Below the pieces are notes generated by a model. That model searched no databases, had not been told where the DNA came from, and saw only the letters and a list, made by a program, of their open reading frames with translations. Made by a program: the position numbers and the translations under genes. 12,457 nt of DNA from PNAI01 sp964575715 (GTDB lineage Bacteria > Pseudomonadota > Alphaproteobacteria > Rhizobiales > Xanthobacteraceae): NCBI GenBank assembly GCA_964575715.1, contig CAZNSG010000205.1, positions 1 to 12,457 of the forward strand, given 5' to 3'. Shown here one piece after another: positions 1 through 6,528 of the stretch (positions are counted from its first letter, which is position 1; every line of letters begins with the position of its first letter).

Positions 1-6
1 ACCACG

Positions 7-111
7 CGGAACTCGGGCTTGCCCGAGTTCCGAAGCATAGTACGCCGGAAGTCGGGTAAACCCGACTTCCGGTATCATAGGCGAGCGAAGCGACGCCGTC
101 CTTCGGACGGC
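7..111. repeat. Palindrome cluster (twin-palindrome copy C plus a third hairpin)
   Basis: Three near-perfect palindromes stand in a row. The first (7-32) has 12-bp arms CGGAACTCGGGC with a 2-nt centre. The second (45-72) has 13-bp arms CCGGAAGTCGGGT around AA. They are separated by a 12-nt spacer. The third (95-111) is GCCGTCC-TTC-GGACGGC and lies inside a CATAG/CTATG inverted pair (76-80, 111-115). The second palindrome shares its CGGGTAAACCCG core with palindromes at 6641-6666 and 8949-8974. It lies behind the 3' end of rpsA. The window edge cuts off whatever lies to the left. Confidence 0.85.
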
Positions 112-178
112 TATGTCCGGGGGCAGGCTTTTTCGGGATCAAGCGCAAGATCAATTGTACTCGGTTCGCCGCCGCCGG

Positions 179-197
179 AAACAAACGGTCGCGACCG
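179..197 (-). terminator. Possible weak intrinsic terminator after rpsA
   Basis: Reading the minus strand, the 12-bp self-complementary CGGTCGCGACCG (186-197) is followed directly by TTTGTTT (185-179). This is the right order for a hairpin and U-tract about 80 nt downstream of the rpsA stop. The stem can only be 4-5 bp with a CGCG loop, so the signal is weak. The palindromes at 7-111 could terminate transcription instead. Confidence 0.3.
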
Positions 198-276
198 CGT
201 TGGGCAGACGGCGAAAATCCGTCAAATCATAATTCCTCCCCCGCGCCAGCAAGAAAAGGATCAAGCCGGTAATGCG

Positions 277-1998
277 TCAATCGCTTTTTTCGGCCGGATC
301 CCCCTTGCGCTTTAACGCCGTGCCGAGAATGTCGCCGAGCGTGGCCCCGGAATCGGAGGAGCCGTATTGGGCGATGGCCTCTTTCTCCTCGGCCACCTCC
401 AGCGCCTTGATCGACGCCGTGACCTTTTGCGTACGCCGGTCGAATTGGGTGATGCGGGCGTCGACCTTCTGGCCGACCTGGAAGCGGTCGGTGCGCTGGT
501 CGTTGCGATCGCGCGCGAGCTCGGAGCGCTTGATGAAACTGGCAAATTCGGAGCCGACGATTTTGACCTCGAGGCCGGATTCCTTCACCTCGATGACTTC
601 GCAGGTCACCACCGCGCCCTTCTTGAGATCGCCGGCGGTCTCGGAGGCAAACGGATCGCCTTCGATCTGCTTGATGCCGAGCGAGATGCGCTCCTTCTCG
701 ACATCGACGTCGAGCACGATGGCCTTGACCTTGTCGCTCTTCTTGTATTCCTCGATCACCTGCTCGCCGGGCCGCTTCCAATCGAGATCGGAGAGGTGGA
801 CCATGCCGTCCACGTCGCCGTCGAGGCCGAGAAAGAGGCCGAATTCGGTCTTGTTCTTGACCTCGCCCTCGATCACCGAGCCGGGCGGATATTTCTCGAC
901 GAACACCTCCCATGGATTGCGCATGGTCTGCTTCAATCCAAGCGAGATGCGGCGCTTGACCGGATCGACCTCGAGAACCTGCACCTCGATTTCCTGCGAG
1001 GTGGAAACGATCTTGCCGGGATGGACGTTCTTCTTGGTCCACGACATTTCGGAGACGTGGATGAGACCCTCGATGCCGGCCTCAAGCTCCACGAACGCGC
1101 CGTAGTCGGTGATGTTGGTGACGCGACCCTTGTAGCGCGTGCCAACCGGATACTTGGCCTCGATGCCCTGCCAGGGATCGTCGAGCAATTGCTTCATGCC
1201 GAGCGAAATGCGGTGGGTCTCGTGATTGATCTTCACGATCTTCACCTTGACCTGCTGGCCGATGCTGAGCGCTTCGCTCGGATGGTTGACGCGCCGCCAG
1301 GCGATGTCGGTCACGTGCAGGAGGCCGTCGATGCCGCCCAAATCGACAAAGGCGCCGTAGTCGGTGATGTTCTTGACGACGCCGTCGATGACCTGACCTT
1401 CTTCGAGGTTCTGCACCAGCTCCTGGCGCTGCTCGGCGCGGGTCTCTTCCAGTACGGTGCGGCGGGAGACGACGATATTGCCGCGGCGGCGATCCATTTT
1501 GAGAATCTGAAACGGCTGCGGAACATTCATCAGCGGCGTGACATCGCGGATCGGGCGGATGTCGACCTGCGAGCGCGGAAGAAATGCAACCGCGCCGTCG
1601 AGATCGACGGTAAAGCCGCCCTTGACCTGATTGAATATGACGCCCTGGACTTTCTCGTTGTTCTTGAAGGCGGTCTCCAACTTGCCCCAGCTCTCCTCGC
1701 GCCGCGCCTTGTCGCGCGAGAGCACCGCTTCGCCGAGCGCGTTCTCGACGCGCTCCAGATAGACCTCGACGGTATCCCCGATCTTGATTTCGTTCTGGCG
1801 GCCAGGAGCCGCGAACTCGCGCAGCGCGACACGCCCTTCGGTCTTCAAGCCGACATCGATGACGGCTAAGTCCTTTTCGATGCCGACGACGGTCCCCTTG
1901 ATGACGGAACCTTCCTGCAGATTGCCGCCGCCGAAGGTTTCCTCGAGCAGCTTGGCAAAATCTTCGCGCGACGGCGCGGTACTGGTCGCTGTGGCCAT
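277..1998 (-). CDS. rpsA: 30S ribosomal protein S1
   Basis: S1 binds mRNA on the small ribosomal subunit and is needed for initiation on structured or weak-SD messages. The 573-residue product has the six S1 (OB-fold) repeats normal for proteobacteria. They begin near residues 30, 117, 203, 287, 374 and 461; repeats 3 to 5 are the most canonical, with ITDYGAFVDL, ITDYGAFVEL and KTEFGLFLGL followed by RISLG(M/L/I)KQ. The length fits alphaproteobacterial S1. I chose the ATG at 1998 because GGGAG lies 5 nt upstream; a TTG twelve bases further up is in frame but would overlap that SD. It is the last gene of the aroA-cmk-rpsA order, which is conserved in the class. The 204-bp gap to cmk suggests it also has its own promoter. 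Very sure. Confidence 0.98.
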   Translation of the reverse strand: MATATSTAPSREDFAKLLEETFGGGNLQEGSVIKGTVVGIEKDLAVIDVGLKTEGRVALREFAAPGRQNEIKIGDTVEVYLERVENALGEAVLSRDKARREESWGKLETAFKNNEKVQGVIFNQVKGGFTVDLDGAVAFLPRSQVDIRPIRDVTPLMNVPQPFQILKMDRRRGNIVVSRRTVLEETRAEQRQELVQNLEEGQVIDGVVKNITDYGAFVDLGGIDGLLHVTDIAWRRVNHPSEALSIGQQVKVKIVKINHETHRISLGMKQLLDDPWQGIEAKYPVGTRYKGRVTNITDYGAFVELEAGIEGLIHVSEMSWTKKNVHPGKIVSTSQEIEVQVLEVDPVKRRISLGLKQTMRNPWEVFVEKYPPGSVIEGEVKNKTEFGLFLGLDGDVDGMVHLSDLDWKRPGEQVIEEYKKSDKVKAIVLDVDVEKERISLGIKQIEGDPFASETAGDLKKGAVVTCEVIEVKESGLEVKIVGSEFASFIKRSELARDRNDQRTDRFQVGQKVDARITQFDRRTQKVTASIKALEVAEEKEAIAQYGSSDSGATLGDILGTALKRKGDPAEKSD

Positions 1999-2202
1999 GA
2001 AATCTCCCAACGGGCAGACCGGCGGCTGGTGTGGCGTCTATTCCATTCGGGCCAAGAGCCCCGCGACCCCTGGCTGCCGCTGGTGCTACAGCGGGCCGGC
2101 CCGATCATCCGAACGGTCGAGACGATGTTATTCCGGGAGATTTTCTTAGTTTCCGCGGCAAAAGCGAGGGTTTTTACGCCTAAATCAAGGGCATACGCAC
2201 CC
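1999..2202 (-). other. rpsA leader / cmk-rpsA intergenic region
   Basis: This 204-bp gap precedes rpsA on the minus strand. It holds the rpsA SD (GGGAG just before 1998), a 10-bp self-palindrome GGGCCGGCCC at 2093-2102, and a second GGGCC at 2049-2053 that could pair with it. S1 is known to repress its own translation through the rpsA leader in enterobacteria, so a structured leader would make sense. I see no convincing -35/-10 pair and do not claim a regulatory element. Confidence 0.3.
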
Positions 2203-2829
2203 TCAACCCGCTCGTGCAGCCTCGACAATTGCGACGGCGGCCCGGACTGCGGCGTCTATATCCAAATGCGTGGTATCGAGCAAGTGCGCATCGGGGGCGC
2301 GTACGAGGGGCGCGGTCGCGCGCGAGCGGTCGCGCGCGTCGCGCTTTAGGATGTCGGCGAGGATTTCCGATTCATTTACCGTCTCGCCACGGTCTTCGAG
2401 TTCCAAAAAGCGGCGGCGAGCGCGCGCCTGGGGTGAGGCGACCACAAAAATCTTCACATCGGCGTCGGGCGCGATGACGGTGCCGATGTCGCGGCCGTCG
2501 AGAACGGCGCCGGGGGGTGTTGCGGCAAATTCGCGCTGGAAGGCCAGCAAGGCTGAGCGCACCTCGGGTATCGCCGAGACGATGGAAGCCGCCTCCCCGA
2601 TGGCATGGCGCTTGAGTGCCACTTCGTCGAACCTGGTCGGATCGAGTGCCTTGGCCGCGGCGATCGCGCGCACCTTGTCATTGGGATCGTGGCCAGCATT
2701 TAAAAGAGCCTGCGCCACAGCCCGATAGATCAGACCGGTGTCGAGGTGGCGCAAGCCGTAGCGCGCCGCGAGCCGCTTGCCGAGCGTGCCCTTGCCGGAG
2801 GCGGCGGGTCCGTCGATGGCGATGATCAT
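2203..2829 (-). CDS. cmk: Cytidylate kinase
   Basis: Phosphorylates CMP and dCMP with ATP to recycle pyrimidine nucleotides in the cytosol. The 208-residue protein opens with the P-loop GPAASGKGT (7-15). It then has LDTGLIYR (29-36), typical of the NMP-binding region, and the cytidylate kinase signature DGRDIGT (111-117) followed by APDADVKIFVVAS. It is slightly shorter than the E. coli enzyme (about 227 residues) but complete. The ATG at 2829 starts the canonical MIIAIDGPAASGKG; only a weak purine stretch precedes it, and another ATG ten bases upstream is out of frame. It lies between aroA and rpsA, but a 142-bp palindromic element separates it from aroA, so co-transcription with aroA is uncertain. 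Confidence 0.97.
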   Translation of the reverse strand: MIIAIDGPAASGKGTLGKRLAARYGLRHLDTGLIYRAVAQALLNAGHDPNDKVRAIAAAKALDPTRFDEVALKRHAIGEAASIVSAIPEVRSALLAFQREFAATPPGAVLDGRDIGTVIAPDADVKIFVVASPQARARRRFLELEDRGETVNESEILADILKRDARDRSRATAPLVRAPDAHLLDTTHLDIDAAVRAAVAIVEAARAG

Positions 2830-2878
2830 CTTCAGCCATGCCTGTAGGGGGAAGGTGAGAGAGCAACCGCCGACCCTT

Positions 2879-3020
2879 CTTCACCCTCCCCTGGAAGGGG
2901 AGGGTCGTTCATCGGAGCGGAGCGACGGTGAACGGGGTGGGGTGATGTTTGCGAAAGTAGATCACCCCCACCCGATCGCGCTGCGCGCGATCGACCTCCC
3001 CCCTCCAGGGGGAGGTGAAG
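2879..3020. repeat. 142-bp inverted-repeat element between aroA and cmk
   Basis: Imperfect 29-bp outer arms (2879-2907 and 2992-3020) are complementary to each other, and each arm is itself a hairpin (CCCTCCCC/GGGGAGGG on the left, CCTCCCCC/GGGGGAGG on the right). Inside are a GTTCA/TGAAC pair (2907-2933), a second inverted pair GGGGTGGGGTGAT / ATCACCCCCACCC (2934-2973) and a GATCGCG/CGCGATC hairpin (2974-2992). Layout and base composition match the CTCCCC-type intergenic repeats common in Rhizobiales. It fills nearly all of the aroA-cmk gap and may act as a terminator or mRNA stabiliser. Confidence 0.85.
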
Positions 3021-3037
3021 CGAGTGTGCGGCGATGA

Positions 3038-4372
3038 TCATGACAGCTCGGCGCCGAGCGAGCGCAGCATTTCGACAAAGCCCGGAAAGCTCGTGGCAAT
3101 AAAGCCGGTGTCGTCGACCTTGACCGGCTGCACGCTCCCTAGCCCAAGCACGAGCGCCGCCATGGCGATGCGGTGATCCATCTGCGTCGCGACCAGCCCG
3201 CCGCCGGCGGCGCGGCCGCGGCCCTGTACGATCAGATCGTCGTCCACGATTTCGACTTCGACGCCATTGGCGCGCAGCATCGCGGCGGTGGCGGCGAGCC
3301 GGTCGGATTCCTTGACACGCAACTCTTTAAGGCCGCGCATGCGCGTCGGTCCGTCGGCGAAGGCTGCCGCAACCGCCAGGATCGGATATTCATCGATCAT
3401 GCTGGGGGCGCGCGCAGCGGGCACATCGACGCCTTTGAGGCCGCCAGCTCGCACGCGCAGATCGGCCACATCCTCGCCGCCATCGTTGCGCGCATCGAGA
3501 ACTTCAATCGCGGCGCCCATTTCGCGCAAGGTCATGAGCAAGCCGGAGCGCAGCGGGTTGGTCATCACGCCATCGAGAATCAGATCCGAGCCCGGCACGA
3601 TCAGCGCCGCAACCAGCGGGAAAGCCGCGGACGAAGGATCGGCCGGCACCACCACCGGCGCGGGCTCTAGCTCAGGCTGGCCTTGCAGCGTGATGCGACG
3701 GCCGTGATCGCCAAATGGTGCGGTCCGCACCGTGGCACCGAAATGCTTGAGCATGCGTTCGGTGTGATCGCGCGTCGCCTCTTGCTCTATAACCGTAGTT
3801 TCGCCGGGCGCGGCGAGCCCTGCGAGCAGCACCGCCGATTTGAGCTGCGCGGAGGGGACCGGCGCTTCATAGGATATCGGGATGGGATCGGCCGCGCCCT
3901 TAAGCGTCGCCGGCAGGCGACCGTCATCGGCAATGCGGAGAATGCGCGCGCCCATCTTTTCGAGCGGATCGAGGATGCGCCGCATGGGCCGTTTACGCAG
4001 GCTGGCGTCGCCGTCGAATGTGGCGGTGATGGGGCAACCGGCGACCGCGCCCATGACCAAACGGCAGCCAGTACCGGAATTGCCAAAGTCGAGGGCCGCG
4101 CGCGGCTCCGCAAAACCGCCGACGCCGACGCCCAGCACCCGCCAGGCCGCATCGGCGGTACGTTCCACGGTCGCGCCGAGCGCGCGCATCGCATTGCCGG
4201 TATGGATCACATCTTCGCCTTCAAGCAGGCCCGCAATGCGGGTTTCTCCAATAGCAAGCGCCCCAAAGATCAAAGAACGATGCGAAATCGATTTGTCGCC
4301 GGGCACGTGCACCCGGCCGGCAAGCGGCCCGCCGCGGCGAGCCGTAAGCGGAATGGCGGCGGCGTGGTCCAT
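3038..4372 (-). CDS. aroA: 3-phosphoshikimate 1-carboxyvinyltransferase (EPSP synthase), class II-like
   Basis: Joins phosphoenolpyruvate to shikimate-3-phosphate in the sixth step of the shikimate pathway. The 444-residue product follows the remembered Agrobacterium CP4 enzyme closely: GDKSISHRS (25-33), LLEGEDVI, LDFGN, GDASLRKRPM, SAQLKSAVLLAG, RDHTE (201-205), DPSSAAFPLVAAL, APSMIDEYPILAVAAAFA and ELRVKESDRL. GDKS, SAQLK and RDHTE match class II motifs. The fourth class II motif (N-x-T-R) is NPLR here, and residue 100, Ala in CP4, is Gly (LDFGNSGTGCR). Start: ATG at 4372 with GGGA 8 nt upstream. A GTG at 4408 is in frame, but the nearby GGAGGG lies downstream of it and so cannot serve it. 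First gene of the aroA-cmk-rpsA group, divergent from the TIGR02300 gene across 141 bp. Confidence 0.97.
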   Translation of the reverse strand: MDHAAAIPLTARRGGPLAGRVHVPGDKSISHRSLIFGALAIGETRIAGLLEGEDVIHTGNAMRALGATVERTADAAWRVLGVGVGGFAEPRAALDFGNSGTGCRLVMGAVAGCPITATFDGDASLRKRPMRRILDPLEKMGARILRIADDGRLPATLKGAADPIPISYEAPVPSAQLKSAVLLAGLAAPGETTVIEQEATRDHTERMLKHFGATVRTAPFGDHGRRITLQGQPELEPAPVVVPADPSSAAFPLVAALIVPGSDLILDGVMTNPLRSGLLMTLREMGAAIEVLDARNDGGEDVADLRVRAGGLKGVDVPAARAPSMIDEYPILAVAAAFADGPTRMRGLKELRVKESDRLAATAAMLRANGVEVEIVDDDLIVQGRGRAAGGGLVATQMDHRIAMAALVLGLGSVQPVKVDDTGFIATSFPGFVEMLRSLGAELS

Positions 4373-4513
4373 TGCGGCGATCCCATGTGAGATGTGCCCT
4401 CCTATCACGCGCAGGGCAATGCGTCACGGCGCGTCAACGCTATTGACAGCGCCAGCGCAACTAGCCAAGTGAAACCTTGAATTTCTCGACCCATTCTGCA
4501 GGAAACCTCGACC

Positions 4514-4939
4514 GTGGCAAAACCCGAGCTCGGCACCAAGCGTTTGTGCGGCAATTGCGGCACAAAATTCTACGATCTCAGCAAAAGTCCCATCATCTGT
4601 CCTAAGTGCGCAACCGTCTTTGTGGTGGCCGCGGCGGCGACTTCGCGCTCGCGTCCGGTACCGGAAGCTGCGGCTGCACCCGTGGTCCGGGCGCCGGTCA
4701 AAGAACCCGAGGTCGAGGTGGTGGAAGCACAAGGAGCGGAATTCGTTTCGCTTGAGGAGGCTGATGCCGAAAGCCAGGGCGGCGCCAAGGTCGCAGCCGT
4801 AGATGGAGCCGAAGGCGAGGACGAGATCGAACTGGACGAGACCCTCGATGATGCCGCTCTCATCGAGACCGAGGAGGAAGGCGACGAGGATGTCACCGAC
4901 ATTGTCGGCGAGGGTCACGAAAAAGAGGAGGAGACCTGA
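4514..4939 (+). CDS. TIGR02300 / FYDLN_acid family protein (zinc ribbon with acidic tail)
   Basis: Function unknown. The 141-residue protein has an N-terminal zinc ribbon with two CxxC pairs (C12/C15 and C29/C32) around KFYDLSKSPIICPKC, which identifies the family named for its FYDLN motif; here Asn is Ser. After an Ala/Pro/Val-rich linker (about 38-70) the rest is strongly acidic, with runs such as ETEEEGDEDV and EKEEET, and probably disordered. No signal peptide or membrane segment. Start is GTG at 4514, with AGGAAA about 9 nt upstream; the next residues (AKPELGTKRLC) are the conserved N-terminus. The family is usually found beside aroA and a tRNA-Ala in Bradyrhizobium-like genomes, as here. 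Identity is sure, role is not. Confidence 0.92.
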   Translation: MAKPELGTKRLCGNCGTKFYDLSKSPIICPKCATVFVVAAAATSRSRPVPEAAAAPVVRAPVKEPEVEVVEAQGAEFVSLEEADAESQGGAKVAAVDGAEGEDEIELDETLDDAALIETEEEGDEDVTDIVGEGHEKEEET

Positions 4940-5024
4940 AATCAGGATTCAGGTGTCAGGTGTCAGGTGTCAGGGATCACATTGATAGGTGATCGATCCT
5001 GATTACTGACCCCCTGATCCCTGA
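4940..5024. repeat. Heptad repeats and interleaved inverted repeats before tRNA-Ala
   Basis: Three tandem CAGGTGT heptads (4950-4970) run into two interleaved inverted pairs. AATCAGGAT (4940-4948) pairs with ATCCTGATT (4996-5004), and TCAGGGATCA (4970-4979) pairs with TGATCCCTGA (5015-5024). A smaller hairpin GATCAC/GTGATC lies at 4975-4994. Because the two long pairs cross, both can form only as a pseudoknot-like fold or as alternatives. An 8-bp direct repeat GAGACCTG stands at each end (4931-4938 and 5023-5030), the left copy including the stop region of the preceding gene. Confidence 0.75.
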
Positions 5025-5032
5025 GACCTGGA

Positions 5033-5108
5033 GGGGCCATAGCTCAGCTGGGAGAGCGCGTGAATGGCATTCACGAGGTCGGCGGTTCGATCCCGCCTGG
5101 CTCCACCA
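5033..5108 (+). tRNA. tRNA-Ala (anticodon GGC)
   Basis: A full cloverleaf of 76 nt. Acceptor stem GGGGCCA/TGGCTCC includes the G3:U70 wobble pair that marks alanine tRNAs. D stem is GCTC/GAGC, anticodon stem CGTGA/TCACG with loop ATGGCAT (anticodon GGC at 5066-5068), and T arm GGCGG-TTCGATC-CCGCC. The CCA end is encoded. It reads GCC codons, very common in GC-rich genomes. A palindromic repeat abuts the CCA end directly. Confidence 0.98.
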
Positions 5109-5182
5109 CTCGCCTTCGCCAAGGCTTCGGCGAGCAAGACCTTCGCGGGGCGAGTGTCCGCCGAAGCTTTAGCGAAGGCGGA
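5109..5182. repeat. REP-like inverted repeat abutting the tRNA 3' end
   Basis: Two 20-bp arms (5112-5131 and 5160-5179) are complementary at 18 of 20 positions. The two differences are at mirrored places, so each arm also keeps its own internal hairpin (CTCGCC/GGCGAG at 5109-5134; TCCGCC/GGCGGA at 5157-5182). The loop between arms is 28 nt. The sequence type is familiar from Bradyrhizobium-like genomes, where it is scattered between genes. Confidence 0.8.
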
Positions 5183-5207
5183 CTGGATCGGATAAGCTTT
5201 CGATCCC

Positions 5208-5450
5208 ATGAAGTACGTTTACCTGCTCCAAAGCATCGATCATCCCGATCAGACCTACGCCGGTCTGACTGACGATTTGCGAGCTAGACTGAAGGTCCAC
5301 AACTCAGGTGGCTCGCTGCACATGGTAAAGTACAAACCCTGGCGTCTCGTCACCTACGTGGCTTTCTCCGACGAAGCGAAAGCAATCGCCTTTGAGCGCT
5401 ATATGAAGACCGCCTCATGTCGCGCATTTGCCAAGAAGCGGCTGCGTTAA
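5208..5450 (+). CDS. Small GIY-YIG nuclease-domain protein (UvrC/YhbQ-type)
   Basis: A single-domain GIY-YIG protein of 80 residues, the usual size for this stand-alone family. The motif halves appear as V4-Y5-L6 and Y17-A18-G19. The helix DDLRARLKVHN carries the expected Arg (R27), and FERYMK supplies the metal-binding Glu (E63). The usual KxGSGxAFAKKRL ending reads KTASCRAFAKKRL, so the Gly-Ser-Gly turn is changed. In vivo role is unknown; members may act in DNA repair or nucleic acid processing. The ATG at 5208 is the first possible start, because an in-frame TAA lies at 5193-5195. No SD is visible; instead a hairpin GGATCG/CGATCC (5185-5206) ends one base before the ATG. It ends in a strong terminator. 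Confidence 0.88.
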   Translation: MKYVYLLQSIDHPDQTYAGLTDDLRARLKVHNSGGSLHMVKYKPWRLVTYVAFSDEAKAIAFERYMKTASCRAFAKKRLR

Positions 5451-5458
5451 GACAGCAC

Positions 5459-5483
5459 GCCGCCCGCGAGGCGGCTTTTGTTT
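5459..5483 (+). terminator. Intrinsic terminator after the GIY-YIG gene
   Basis: A perfect 6-bp GC stem GCCGCC (5459-5464) / GGCGGC (5470-5475) with a 5-nt loop CGCGA is followed by TTTTGTTT. It starts 9 nt after the stop codon. It separates the GIY-YIG gene from the decarboxylase gene, which therefore needs its own promoter within the 39 bases before its start or read-through. Confidence 0.88.
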
Positions 5484-5522
5484 ATGGTAAAACTTCCTGC
5501 GCACGATAAGGGAGGACAAATC

Positions 5523-6506
5523 ATGCGGGGCAAGATCGGGCTGGAAGAGCATTTCGCGATCGACGACACGGTGATGGATTCGAAGGGATTTTTTCCCGAC
5601 AATATCTGGGTTGAAGTGCGCGAGCGGGTTCTCGATCTGCATGGCCGTCGCCTTCGCCTGATGGACGAGCACGGCATGGAGATGATGATCCTGTCGCTGA
5701 ATGCGCCCGCGATTCAGGCCATCCCCGATGTCAAGAAAGCCAGCGAGATCGCGCGCAAGGCCAACGACTATCTCGCCGAAGCGGTGCGCAAGCGGCCCGA
5801 CCGCTTTCAAGCGCTAGCCGCGCTACCGCTGCAGGACCCTGATTTGGCGGCCAAGGAATTGCAGCGCTGCGTGAAGGATCTCGGCATGATCGGCGCGCTG
5901 GCCAATGGCTTCTCGCAAGTCGGCGACGCCAATACGATTGCCTACTACGACCAGAAGCAATATTGGCCGTTCTGGGAGGTGGTCGAAAAGCTCGACGTGC
6001 CGTTCTACCTGCATCCGCGCGATCCGCTGCCGCAGCACGCCAAGATCTACGAGGGGCATGGCTGGCTGATGGGCCCGACCTGGGCGTTTGGGCAGGAGAC
6101 CGCCGTGCACGCGCTGCGGCTGATGGGCTCGGGGCTGTTCGACAAATATCCGAAGCTAAACATCATTCTCGGCCACATGGGCGAAGGCCTGCCGTTTTCC
6201 ATGTGGCGCGTGGTCAATACCAACGGCTGGATTCCGAACCGGCACAATTATCCGGCAAAGAAAAAAATCTCCGAGTACTTCCAGAATAATTTCTACATCA
6301 CCACGTCGGGCAATTTTCATACGCCGGCGCTGCTCAACGCCATGCTGGCGATCGGGGCGGACCGCATCATGTTTTCGACCGACTGGCCGTTCGAGAATAT
6401 CGACCATGCGGCGGTGTGGTTCGATGCTGCCACCATCAGCGAGAACGACCGGCTGAAAATCGGGCGCACCAATGCGCTCAAATTGTTCAAGCTGAAGGGG
6501 GCGTGA
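5523..6506 (+). CDS. Gamma-resorcylate decarboxylase-like amidohydrolase (2,6-dihydroxybenzoate decarboxylase)
   Basis: Zinc-type amidohydrolase of the ACMSD/resorcylate decarboxylase group. Characterised relatives reversibly decarboxylate 2,6-dihydroxybenzoate to resorcinol without cofactor. The ATG at 5523 has a strong SD (GGGAGGA, 7 nt spacing) and gives 327 residues, the length I recall for the Rhizobium enzyme. The metal and catalytic residues known there fall at the same numbers here: E8 and H10 (LEEHF), H164 (YLHPRDPLP), H218 and E221 (GHMGEGLP), D287 (FSTDWPFENIDH). Long stretches such as MILSLNAP, ALPLQDPD, GPTWAFGQETAVHALRLM and FYITTSGNF also fit. Substrate may still differ, for example another dihydroxybenzoate. 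The usual partners (resorcinol hydroxylase, hydroxyquinol dioxygenase, maleylacetate reductase) are not in the window. It converges on the racemase-like gene across a repeat element. Family sure, exact substrate likely. Confidence 0.88.
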   Translation: MRGKIGLEEHFAIDDTVMDSKGFFPDNIWVEVRERVLDLHGRRLRLMDEHGMEMMILSLNAPAIQAIPDVKKASEIARKANDYLAEAVRKRPDRFQALAALPLQDPDLAAKELQRCVKDLGMIGALANGFSQVGDANTIAYYDQKQYWPFWEVVEKLDVPFYLHPRDPLPQHAKIYEGHGWLMGPTWAFGQETAVHALRLMGSGLFDKYPKLNIILGHMGEGLPFSMWRVVNTNGWIPNRHNYPAKKKISEYFQNNFYITTSGNFHTPALLNAMLAIGADRIMFSTDWPFENIDHAAVWFDAATISENDRLKIGRTNALKLFKLKGA

Positions 6507-6528
6507 AACTTGCGTCAGTCCCTCTCGG

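Noticed and set aside
19..315. 98-codon plus-strand frame at the window start
   Set aside because: Starts inside the palindrome cluster and crosses the rpsA stop; repetitive Arg-rich translation, no SD.
367..1869. 500-codon open frame on the plus strand
   Set aside because: It lies entirely antisense to rpsA, is a Leu/Asp/Ala-rich shadow of its codon pattern, and has no family motif.
3038..4372. Glyphosate-resistance aroA of the CP4 type
   Set aside because: Residue 100 is Gly and the N-x-T-R motif is NPLR, so the known insensitivity signature is incomplete.
3683..4390. 235-codon open frame on the plus strand
   Set aside because: Antisense to aroA; no motif and no SD. GC-rich genes often leave such frames open.
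4443..4470. Sigma-70 promoter before the TIGR02300 gene
   Set aside because: TTGACA at 4443-4448 is perfect, but nothing like a -10 occurs 15-19 nt downstream.
4950..4974. CRISPR-like array
   Set aside because: The CAGGTGT heptads are contiguous with no spacers, and no cas gene is present.
5033..5182. Phage or island attachment site at tRNA-Ala
   Set aside because: No integrase gene and no second copy of the tRNA 3' end in the window; only a repeat abuts it.
5003..5209. Minus-strand frame with RDRTADLVNAIHALSQLSYGP
   Set aside because: This is the reverse of tRNA-Ala plus the adjoining repeat, a well-known source of false proteins in genome annotations.
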